From: Promethearchaeota archaeon
GTDB lineage: Archaea > Asgardarchaeota > Lokiarchaeia > Sigynarchaeales > SOKP01
DNA: 5,203 bases
Direction: 5' to 3'
Assembly (NCBI GenBank): GCA_019057735.1
Contig: JAHLWV010000189.1
Coordinates: 1 to 5,203, forward strand
In this document: positions 1-5,164 of the stretch, piece by piece
How positions within the stretch are numbered: position 1 is the first letter of the stretch
Layout of the letters: each line of letters begins with the position of its first letter
Notes under the pieces: model-generated
What the model saw: only the letters and a program-made list of their open reading frames with translations
The model's database searches: none
What the model was told of the DNA's origin: nothing
Translations under genes and position numbers: made by a program

Positions 1-1339
1 TTGGTACTGTTTCAAGGCGATTAAATCCTAAAACTAAGTTTTTTATTAAGGGTAAATTTCCTATGGATGGTGTTAATTCCTTTAATTTGTTAGTTGAAAT
101 ATCTAATTCTTTTAATGATTCCAACGATCCTAATGAGTTTGGTAATATCGTCAACTGATTTTTACTTAAATCTAATACTTCAAGAGATTTTAAGTTCCCA
201 AGAGAATCAGGAATGAATTTTAATTTGTTATCATATAAATCTAACTCCTTTAAGGACGTAAGATCTCCAATCGAGTCGGGTAACATTTCAAGCTCGTTAC
301 GATCAACCTTTAATGTTTCGAGAGTTTTTAATTTGCAAATCGAATCTGGTAATCGTTTAAGCATATTTCTATCCAATCTTAATGTTTTAATCGCACTTAA
401 GGACTCGAGCTCAGGCAGTGATGTTAATTGATTATTTGTTATTTCTAATTTAATAAGAGATCTAAGTGAATTAATGGATATTGGCAGCTCAGTAAGGTAA
501 TTGGATGAAACATTTAAGTTTTCTAGCGATTCAAGATATCCTATAGACTCTGGGAGAATAGGAAGCTTATTAGACATTAGTCCTAAATATTTAAGGTTTT
601 TTATGTTTCCTATTGAATTTGGCAGGTAAGTAAGATTATTTCCTTTTAAGAAAAGAGACGATAAAGAAGTTAAATTTCCTATTGAGTTTGGTAATTTACT
701 TAATTTATTATTTCTCAAATTCAGTCTCTTTAAAGAACTTAGCGACCCAATAGCTTCAGGTAAATGATCCAGGTTGTTATTTCCTAAATATAACAGTTTT
801 AAAGATTGTAATTCTTTAATAGAGTCTGGAAGCTCGTTTAACATGTTATAACTCAGATCTAAAGATACTAAGTTTTTAAATGCCCCAATAGTATCTGGTA
901 TTTTGTAAAGAGAGTTTTCGCTCAAATCTAATAGAGTAAGGCAAGTCAATGAACTTATAGTATCTGGCAATATGGTTAATCGATTGGTTTCTAAATGCAA
1001 TTCTTTTAATGAAGAAAGAGAATAAATTGATTTTGGTAATTTTACTAACCTATTTTCGCTCAAATCTAAAGTATCAAGGGAAGGAATAAAACATAGCTCT
1101 TCTGGAATAACTTTTAACTTATTACCTCTTAATAGAATTTTCTTTAAACGAGTAAGAGTAGTAATTTTCTCGGGTATTATTGTTAACCCACAAGAAAATA
1201 GGCTTAAGCCTTCTACATGGTTGTCTCTAACTGTGTAACCAAACGTATAACTTTGAAGTTCTGAAACTTCTGGTATAGACAAGCCTATTAGTTTTTCTAA
1301 GTAATTAAGAAATTTGCGTTCTTCCTCACTAATTGGCAT
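1..1339 (-). CDS. Leucine-rich repeat protein, N-terminal part (3' end beyond window)
   Basis: I translated the minus strand from the ATG at 1339; it stays open for 446 codons to the window edge, so the protein is longer than seen. Residues 1-41 are a non-repeat N-terminal cap starting MPISEEERKFLNYLEKLIGL. From residue 42 there are 17 complete LRR units and part of an eighteenth, nearly all 23 residues, with consensus LxxLxLxxNxLxxLPxSIGNLxS. No signal peptide or membrane segment is visible, so the seen part is probably cytoplasmic. LRR solenoids bind proteins; no partner can be named. The start is supported by GGAG at 1349-1346, six bases before the ATG, and by an in-frame TGA 21 bases upstream of the ATG. 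Asgard archaea are known to carry many such LRR proteins, some fused to small GTPase domains; whether this one has a C-terminal enzyme domain cannot be told here. The LRR call is very secure; the function is unknown. Confidence 0.95.
   Translation of the reverse strand, partial: MPISEEERKFLNYLEKLIGLSIPEVSELQSYTFGYTVRDNHVEGLSLFSCGLTIIPEKITTLTRLKKILLRGNKLKVIPEELCFIPSLDTLDLSENRLVKLPKSIYSLSSLKELHLETNRLTILPDTISSLTCLTLLDLSENSLYKIPDTIGAFKNLVSLDLSYNMLNELPDSIKELQSLKLLYLGNNNLDHLPEAIGSLSSLKRLNLRNNKLSKLPNSIGNLTSLSSLFLKGNNLTYLPNSIGNIKNLKYLGLMSNKLPILPESIGYLESLENLNVSSNYLTELPISINSLRSLIKLEITNNQLTSLPELESLSAIKTLRLDRNMLKRLPDSICKLKTLETLKVDRNELEMLPDSIGDLTSLKELDLYDNKLKFIPDSLGNLKSLEVLDLSKNQLTILPNSLGSLESLKELDISTNKLKELTPSIGNLPLIKNLVLGFNRLETVP
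2..1216 (-). repeat. Tandem 69-bp coding repeat encoding 23-residue LRR units
   Basis: Residues 42-446 of the LRR gene divide into units beginning near residues 42, 65, 88, 111, 134, 157, 180, 203, 226, 249, 272, 295, 317, 340, 363, 386, 409 and 432 (partial). The period shows in the DNA too: CCTATTGAATTTGG near 609 recurs as CCTATTGAGTTTGG near 678, exactly 69 bases on. All units are 23 residues except the one at 295-316 (bases 392-457), which has 22 because the usual LPxSIGNL segment is shortened to LPELESL. The unit at 409-431 has TPS where LPxS is expected. Units differ enough to imply old duplication. Confidence 0.93.
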
Positions 1340-1345
1340 GAAAAT

Positions 1346-1349
1346 CTCC
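1346..1349 (-). promoter_or_regulatory. Ribosome binding site of the LRR gene
   Basis: On the minus strand GGAG lies six bases before the ATG at 1339. This is standard Shine-Dalgarno spacing and fixes the start, since the frame is closed by TGA a little further upstream. Confidence 0.7.
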
Positions 1350-1375
1350 AAATACGTTATTCATTCATTAAATGG

Positions 1376-1385
1376 TTAATAAATA
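1376..1385 (-). promoter_or_regulatory. Candidate TATA box for the LRR gene
   Basis: The minus strand reads TATTTATTAA here. Archaeal transcription normally starts about 25-30 bases downstream of the box, which would be near 1355, giving a short leader that just includes the GGAG ribosome site. The fit is good, but AT-rich DNA produces such boxes by chance. Confidence 0.4.
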
Positions 1386-1409
1386 GTCTAAAGAAGTAAT
1401 AGAAAATGG

Positions 1410-1418
1410 AATATATAT
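1410..1418 (+). promoter_or_regulatory. Candidate TATA box pointing into the 1340-1511 gap
   Basis: AATATATAT is preceded on the plus strand by GAAAAT, which fits the purine-rich BRE element bound by TFB. A start about 27 bases on would fall near 1440, just before AGGGG and the ATG at 1456. The core is nearly palindromic, so it could instead serve the LRR gene on the minus strand with a leader of about 48 bases. Confidence 0.3.
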
Positions 1419-1455
1419 GGTTTAACATTTCGACAATATTGAATTAGGGGAAACA

Positions 1456-1509
1456 ATGAAAAAAAAAAACAAAAAAATAGTTGTTAAAATTGATTTTGAA
1501 ACATTCTAG
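1456..1509 (+). CDS. Possible 17-residue small protein or gene remnant
   Basis: The plus strand holds ATG, sixteen further codons and TAG, giving MKKKNKKIVVKIDFETF. AGGGG at 1446-1450 sits five bases before the ATG, and a BRE/TATA-like pair lies at a suitable distance upstream. The frame ends two bases before the end of the convergent alcohol dehydrogenase gene. The peptide looks like the start of a normal protein: a lysine-rich tip, then a beta-strand-like IVVKIDF. It could be a real small protein, the stump of a lost gene, or chance. The main alternative is that its lysine codons are merely the complement of the T-rich terminator of the minus-strand neighbour. I know no family for it. Confidence 0.25.
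   Translation: MKKKNKKIVVKIDFETF
1459..1477 (-). terminator. T-rich terminator of the alcohol dehydrogenase gene
   Basis: Reading the minus strand beyond the ADH stop codon there are seven T, one G and eleven T in a row, starting about 35 bases after the stop. Archaeal RNA polymerase terminates on such T-runs without needing a hairpin, and no stem is seen here. This is the strongest T-run in the window. Confidence 0.6.
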
Positions 1510-1511
1510 AC

Positions 1512-2708
1512 TCAGAAATCGATATCTTTACCTTCATAGGCATATTCGTACAATTTTCTGAATTCTTCACCACTCGTTGACCTAGGTGTTAGAACAGAAC
1601 TGGCATCTTGATAACATAAATTAACTAAGCCTTCCAAGTCTTTATGAAAGTCTTCTTTTGAAACACCAGTTTCTTTAAGACTTGAAGGAAAGTTAACCTC
1701 CTTTTGAAGTTCAACCAATTTATCTATAACTTTATCTGCAGCATTTTTGTCTCCTTCACTCCAAGAGACCCAACCTAATTGTTTTGCTAGTTTAGCGTAT
1801 ATCTTGACGGCATTGTCTTTCTCAGGATCGTTTAAAATAAACTGAGTAACATATTTCATTACAATTCCTACACTCTTGCCGTGATGTACATGATACATCG
1901 AGCCCCATGAATGCCCAAGCGTGTGCCCTATATGAACTTGTCCATTTCCAAAAGCTAAACCTGCAATAGTAGCTGCTTGGTGAAGAAAATCTCTAGCTTC
2001 TTCATTTTTTTCGTCTTTGTAGATTACTGGTAAATATTTAAAGATCAATTCGATTGCTTTTAGTGCTAAAGCATCACTAAATTCATTTCTCCATAAAGTC
2101 CCTAAGCCTTCTATAGAATGAGAGAGAGCATCAAAAGCAGTGTTAACAGTTAGTTCTGTAGGCATACCCATTGGAAAAACGGGGTCAATAATCGCGTAAG
2201 TTGGGATTAGTCCTCTATGAAGATAGAAATACTTCTTCCATATCTCTTCTTCATAGCGAGAAATTACTGTTACAAAGGTTGTTTCTGCTCCTGTTCCAGA
2301 AGTTGTAGGAATAGCAACCATCTTTGCTTTTTTGCCCATATCATAGAGATCATTTCTAAAGGCATGAATGTCATCCAGAACAAAATCAGGATATTCGTAT
2401 AAACACCAAACTACTTTAGCAGTATCTATAACTGAACCACCGCCTAACGCTATAATGATGTCGGGAGCATAATTAAGACACTGTTCTCGAGCTTTTAGAA
2501 CGCCATCCTCCCTAGGATCTGGGACTACATCGTCAAAAACTTCATATTCCTTTCCAAATTTATCAAGAGCATCGGTCAGAGTTTTTAAATAACCTAAATC
2601 CTTGACAACTTTATCAGTAACTATGAAACATTTACCACCTGAAATATTTTCCATAAAATCTAAGGAATCAGGCCCGTAGATTATATTAGGGGAAAAGAAA
2701 AACCACAT
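1512..2708 (-). CDS. Iron-containing (group III) alcohol dehydrogenase
   Basis: This 398-residue protein has the full length and layout of the Fe-ADH family, which interconverts alcohols and aldehydes or ketones with NAD(P)H. The N-terminal dinucleotide-binding domain shows TDK at 31-33, then GGGSVIDTAK at 89-98 and PTTSGTGAE at 134-142. The C-terminal helical domain carries the metal ligands expected by alignment to E. coli FucO: D193 and H197 (FDALSH), H262 (GHTLGH) and H276 (HHGKSVG); H266 matches the conserved catalytic histidine. Asp32 sits where FucO has the aspartate favouring NAD over NADP, so NAD is the better guess. All key residues are present and there is no frameshift. The end, YAYEGKDIDF, recalls the butanol-dehydrogenase-like branch, but the substrate cannot be read from sequence. 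The protein is probably cytoplasmic. The gene seems to be transcribed alone: it has its own TATA box, ribosome site and terminator. Confidence 0.95.
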   Translation of the reverse strand: MWFFFSPNIIYGPDSLDFMENISGGKCFIVTDKVVKDLGYLKTLTDALDKFGKEYEVFDDVVPDPREDGVLKAREQCLNYAPDIIIALGGGSVIDTAKVVWCLYEYPDFVLDDIHAFRNDLYDMGKKAKMVAIPTTSGTGAETTFVTVISRYEEEIWKKYFYLHRGLIPTYAIIDPVFPMGMPTELTVNTAFDALSHSIEGLGTLWRNEFSDALALKAIELIFKYLPVIYKDEKNEEARDFLHQAATIAGLAFGNGQVHIGHTLGHSWGSMYHVHHGKSVGIVMKYVTQFILNDPEKDNAVKIYAKLAKQLGWVSWSEGDKNAADKVIDKLVELQKEVNFPSSLKETGVSKEDFHKDLEGLVNLCYQDASSVLTPRSTSGEEFRKLYEYAYEGKDIDF

Positions 2709-2717
2709 TTTATAGAT

Positions 2718-2722
2718 TCACC
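2718..2722 (-). promoter_or_regulatory. Ribosome binding site of the alcohol dehydrogenase gene
   Basis: The minus strand has GGTGA nine bases before the ATG at 2708. It matches the GGTGA half of the extended Shine-Dalgarno sequence GGAGGTGATC. The MWFFFSPNIIYG opening is a normal family N-terminus, so the start fits. Confidence 0.5.
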
Positions 2723-2757
2723 ATCTAATTATTAAATATTTTTTTAAATTAAATTTC

Positions 2758-2767
2758 TATTTTTATA
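2758..2767 (-). promoter_or_regulatory. Candidate TATA box of the alcohol dehydrogenase gene
   Basis: The minus strand reads TATAAAAATA, close to the archaeal TATA consensus. Transcription would start near 2737 and give a leader of about 29 bases that contains the GGTGA ribosome site. The box lies inside the small palindrome CTATTTTTATAG (2757-2768). Confidence 0.5.
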
Positions 2768-2778
2768 GATTAATAATA

Positions 2779-2788
2779 CTTATATTTT
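2779..2788 (+). promoter_or_regulatory. Candidate TATA box of the SCP2-like gene
   Basis: CTTATATTTT lies about 11 bases from the oppositely directed ADH box. A start about 27 bases downstream falls near 2811, at the foot of the inverted repeat at 2812-2836. A second AT-rich candidate at 2794-2803 would start near 2826, so the exact start is uncertain. Confidence 0.35.
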
Positions 2789-2811
2789 TTTAGATTAAAT
2801 AAATTATTAAC

Positions 2812-2836
2812 AGAGGTAAAGAAAAATAAAACCTCT
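2812..2836 (+). promoter_or_regulatory. Inverted repeat in the leader of the SCP2-like gene
   Basis: AGAGGT at 2812-2817 pairs with ACCTCT at 2831-2836 across a 13-base A-rich loop. As RNA it would make a six-pair hairpin burying the only Shine-Dalgarno-like sequence in this leader. As DNA it could be an operator between the divergent promoters. It stands out because the surrounding sequence is almost pure A and T. Confidence 0.35.
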
Positions 2837-2863
2837 ATGGTCTAAAAAAAATGGCTTACAATC

Positions 2864-3292
2864 ATGGAAGATTCTGAAAAAGAAAACTTGTTTGTAACAT
2901 TCAAAGGAGTTATTGAGAGTATCATTTTCGACAAACGCAGAAATCCAAAGAACAATAAAACGCTTGATGCCTTTCAAGCAAGGATAAACATGGGGCTTCA
3001 AACTGAAGAGGATTTTTACTTATGGGTTAATCTTACTGCCGAAAATGGGAAATACGCCCTTGGTAAAGGTAAATTGGAAGAGTATGATTTAGAGATAATG
3101 GCAACTCCAGAAGATATGATGGGTTTTTCTAGCGGCGAAAACTCAACGCTCCACATGATGATGAAAAAGAATAAATACGGATTTAAAAAGTTAAGATACG
3201 ATAAAAGTAGCGACGGAAAAAGAAATTTTGGCATATTGTTAAAACTACCGAAAGTCCTCGTGTTAGATAAGATCAAACCACCTAAAAAATAG
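2864..3292 (+). CDS. Small protein, probably SCP2 (sterol carrier)-like
   Basis: This 142-residue protein has no signal peptide or membrane segment and a lysine-rich C-terminus ending PPKK. I do not recognise it by a signature motif. Its order of elements resembles the SCP2 lipid-binding fold: beta strands around residues 37-45 and 51-58, DLEIMATPEDMMGF at 75-88, which resembles the SCP2 strand followed by a helix-starting xPEDxxxL-like segment, a Met-rich amphipathic stretch HMMMKKNKYGFKKL at 97-110, and NFGILLKLPKVLVL at 121-134 as the last strand and helix. SCP2 domains bind lipids or acyl-CoA in a hydrophobic tunnel; a ligand here is a guess. The ATG at 2864 is the first possible start in frame (TAA at 2843-2845) and has no Shine-Dalgarno site nearby. 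The gene is divergent from ADH and convergent with the phosphoesterase. That it is a real gene is fairly sure; the family is tentative. Confidence 0.8.
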   Translation: MEDSEKENLFVTFKGVIESIIFDKRRNPKNNKTLDAFQARINMGLQTEEDFYLWVNLTAENGKYALGKGKLEEYDLEIMATPEDMMGFSSGENSTLHMMMKKNKYGFKKLRYDKSSDGKRNFGILLKLPKVLVLDKIKPPKK

Positions 3293-3298
3293 CATATC

Positions 3299-3348
3299 AA
3301 AAAATCCAATAAATAGCCTAGCTAATATTTTTGTACAGTTTTATTTTT
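3299..3348. terminator. T-runs for both convergent genes
   Basis: The 29-base gap between the convergent stop codons and the adjoining gene end hold T-runs on both strands. The minus strand has six T at 3304-3299, just after the phosphoesterase stop. The plus strand has TTTTT at 3328-3332 and TTTTATTTTT at 3339-3348, after the SCP2-like gene but inside the 3' end of its neighbour. The two transcripts therefore probably overlap by tens of bases. Confidence 0.4.
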
Positions 3349-3948
3349 GAAAATGAAACTGGACTTTTTTTCTCTTAACTTAGATGACCTAATTTCGTAT
3401 TGATGCTGAAATACATCAATTTCTCCAGTTCTTTCATCTAGAATCAAAATAATAATAGATGGATTTCGACTTGCCACAAATGACCATGCTCCGGTGACGC
3501 TTCCAGGATTCAACAATAACACTCCATGATTAGTTAGAACAACTTCTTCCTTGTGAGTGTGTCCCGATATGAGGATATTATAGTTGTTGTCAATCGCGAG
3601 AGTTCCAAGTTGTGCGTGATCTCCCCTTGGGTGGATTTGATGACCATGTGTTAACCCAACTGTTAAATTTTCTTTAGCTTCTATACATACATCGATGTGT
3701 TGATAAATTGGAGCATTTTGGTTTCCACCATAGTAATCCATATTTCCAACTACAACTAATACTTCGCTTTTTGTTATTTTTTTTAAGTAACTCATAAATA
3801 TTGGAGCATTAACAACGTCACCAGTGAAAAAGGTATAATCGAACTTTCCATTTAATACATTCTTTTCTAGCACATCACAAATTTGAACTGGAATGTTTTT
3901 GGCTCTACGAGGTATATGAGAATCACCAATTGCCAGTATTTTTATCAT
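3322..3948 (-). CDS. Vps29/YfcE-type metallophosphoesterase
   Basis: This 208-residue protein is a calcineurin-like phosphodiesterase. All two-metal-site motifs are present: GDSH (D9, H11), TGDV (D44), GNMD (N69, D71), THGH (H101, H103) and SGHTH (H130, H132). Several stretches look closer to eukaryotic Vps29 than to bacterial YfcE: GDSHIPRRA against Vps29 GDLHIPHR, GLTHGHQIHPRGD against GLIHGHQVIPWGD, and LISGHTHKEE, then NPGSVTGAWS against NPGSATGAYN. Vps29 is the retromer subunit that has lost phosphatase activity; here the metal ligands are kept, but the usual catalytic His of GNHD is Met70. About 20 extra basic residues (RSSKLREKK onward) follow the usual family end. I chose ATG 3948 because it puts MIKILAIGDSH at the N-terminus as in the family; a TTG start at 3999 would add 17 residues with no counterpart. 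Function is either a soluble phosphodiesterase or a Vps29-like scaffold. Confidence 0.92.
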   Translation of the reverse strand: MIKILAIGDSHIPRRAKNIPVQICDVLEKNVLNGKFDYTFFTGDVVNAPIFMSYLKKITKSEVLVVVGNMDYYGGNQNAPIYQHIDVCIEAKENLTVGLTHGHQIHPRGDHAQLGTLAIDNNYNILISGHTHKEEVVLTNHGVLLLNPGSVTGAWSFVASRNPSIIILILDERTGEIDVFQHQYEIRSSKLREKKSSFIFKNKTVQKY

Positions 3949-3974
3949 AAGTAGCTCGAAAATATTTAAGTAGT

Positions 3975-3990
3975 AGGAAAAATAAATCCT
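3975..3990 (-). terminator. T-rich stretch after tyrS
   Basis: The minus strand reads AGGATTTATTTTTCCT: a T-rich run flanked by a four-base inverted repeat, about 40 bases after the tyrS stop. It could end tyrS transcription before the phosphoesterase gene. An ATATAAGG just upstream on the same strand could be that gene's TATA box. Both readings are weak. Confidence 0.25.
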
Positions 3991-4027
3991 TATATTCAAT
4001 TCAATAAGCTATGATTAATTCGAATGT

Positions 4028-5164
4028 TTACCGGGTAATTATTAATTCTTCTAACTTCTTTTTCATTTTTTGAATGTGGGGTTTCTCAAAATGCTTTCTA
4101 ACGGGCTCTAATATCTCAGTTATCTTATTTGCTACTCCAATTTTAAGATCAAGAGGATGCAAGCTTTTTGATAAAAATGCCTTCTCTAATTCTGTATAAG
4201 AATTGAATTCTATATCTCCACCAAATTTTGGTTTTCTTTCAATTAGAATATTTGAACCTTTATTTCGAAAAATCACATATTTAGCCCAATCTAAAATTGG
4301 ATTAACAGAAACATTTCCTTCTGGACAGAAAGCGTGTTTAACTTTATTTTTTATTTCTTCTGGAGTATCGTTAACAAATACCGCCGAATTTGGTATTGAT
4401 TTACTCATTTTCATATCTGACCACATTTCTTGAAGTTGAGTTTGATCTTCAATGGGCCAGATTGCAGGTTTTGTCAATCCAAGTATTAAATGATGATGAA
4501 CGCATATAGGTTTTATTTTTTCTCCATTTTTGTTTACTAAATTGTTCTTTTTCATTTTTAATGCGACATCTCGAGCTACAACATGAGCTTTTCTCTGATC
4601 ATATCCTGCATGGGCTAAATTAACATTTTGTATAAATATATCAGCAACTTGCATAGCGGGATACAGTAATTTGGCGAAATCAACCCCTTCACCTAATTTT
4701 CGTCCCATTATCGTGATACTTCTGTGCATTCTGTTAAGAGTTGTGTTTTTACATACATCAATAAATGTCTCCCAGTATTCGTCATTATTGTGATAAAGAT
4801 CGGTCCCTAAAGTGAATTTAACTTTCTCTGCGTCAGCTCCAACAGCTCTCAAGCAAGCTTTTAACCCTTCTTTAAAATAACCAGTCGCAATTTCCTGGAT
4901 TTGTTCTAAATCTCCGCCTAATTTATCATTTATCCAACTATGCCAATCAGCTAAGAACACTGAACAGTTAGCCCCAGCATCTAAGAAATCTTTTATTTTT
5001 GACATACAGACAATACCTGTCCCTAAGTGAACCTTTCCTGAAATTTCAAATCCAATATAATGATTTAAAGGCACTCCCGATTCCAAATATTGTTTTAAAT
5101 TGTCCTCAGTTAAAATTTCTTCAGTTCCTCGTTTAATTAATTCAAATTGTTCTGAGACATTCAT
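4028..5164 (-). CDS. tyrS: Tyrosyl-tRNA synthetase, archaeal/eukaryotic type
   Basis: This cytoplasmic enzyme charges tRNA-Tyr with tyrosine using ATP. The 378-residue protein is complete. Class I signatures are HLGTG at 46-50 (HIGH motif) and KMSKS at 252-256. Tyrosine-pocket residues known from the Methanocaldococcus jannaschii enzyme are matched by Y36 (YIGFE), Y168, Q172 and D175 (YPAMQVAD) and Q190 (DQRK), so it is TyrRS rather than TrpRS. The C-terminal anticodon-binding part shows KFGGDIEFNSYTELE and LHPLDLKIGVA, with LEPVRKHFE near the end, as in archaeal enzymes; the bacterial S4-like C-terminal domain is absent. At about 70 residues longer than the M. jannaschii enzyme it belongs to the longer archaeal group, with extra sequence at 73-90 and 203-248. 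The start ATG has no Shine-Dalgarno site, so translation may be leaderless. The next gene begins 79 bases downstream on the same strand. Confidence 0.97.
   Translation of the reverse strand: MNVSEQFELIKRGTEEILTEDNLKQYLESGVPLNHYIGFEISGKVHLGTGIVCMSKIKDFLDAGANCSVFLADWHSWINDKLGGDLEQIQEIATGYFKEGLKACLRAVGADAEKVKFTLGTDLYHNNDEYWETFIDVCKNTTLNRMHRSITIMGRKLGEGVDFAKLLYPAMQVADIFIQNVNLAHAGYDQRKAHVVARDVALKMKKNNLVNKNGEKIKPICVHHHLILGLTKPAIWPIEDQTQLQEMWSDMKMSKSIPNSAVFVNDTPEEIKNKVKHAFCPEGNVSVNPILDWAKYVIFRNKGSNILIERKPKFGGDIEFNSYTELEKAFLSKSLHPLDLKIGVANKITEILEPVRKHFEKPHIQKMKKKLEELIITR

Noticed and set aside
213..431. Open frame of 72 codons on the plus strand
   Set aside because: It is antisense to the LRR gene; Leu- and Ser-rich frames opposite LRR repeats are an effect of repeated codons, and there is no start signal.
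1..1216. The 69-base repeats as a CRISPR or satellite array
   Set aside because: The period equals 23 codons, conserved positions are codon-level Leu/Asn/Pro, and no identical repeat-spacer pattern exists.
2217..2402. Open frame of 61 codons on the plus strand, Cys-rich
   Set aside because: It lies wholly opposite the well-supported alcohol dehydrogenase gene; the Cys codons are complements of its Ala/Thr-rich nucleotide-binding part.
2807..3309. Two minus-strand open frames opposite the SCP2-like gene
   Set aside because: They show no motifs and are dominated by Phe and Leu from complemented Lys/Glu codons; the plus-strand frame has normal protein composition and a secondary-structure pattern.
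3314..3324. TAGC-CTA-GCTA inverted repeat between the convergent genes
   Set aside because: Four base pairs with a three-base loop is too short to call a hairpin terminator, and it overlaps the stop codon.
3949..3999. Seventeen-residue N-terminal extension of the phosphoesterase from a TTG start
   Set aside because: The family begins directly with the first beta strand (MIKILAIGDSH), the extension has no counterpart, and it runs through the likely promoter region.
4203..4433. Open frame of 76 codons on the plus strand
   Set aside because: It is antisense to tyrS across its conserved KMSKS and C-terminal region, with no ribosome site or recognisable motif.
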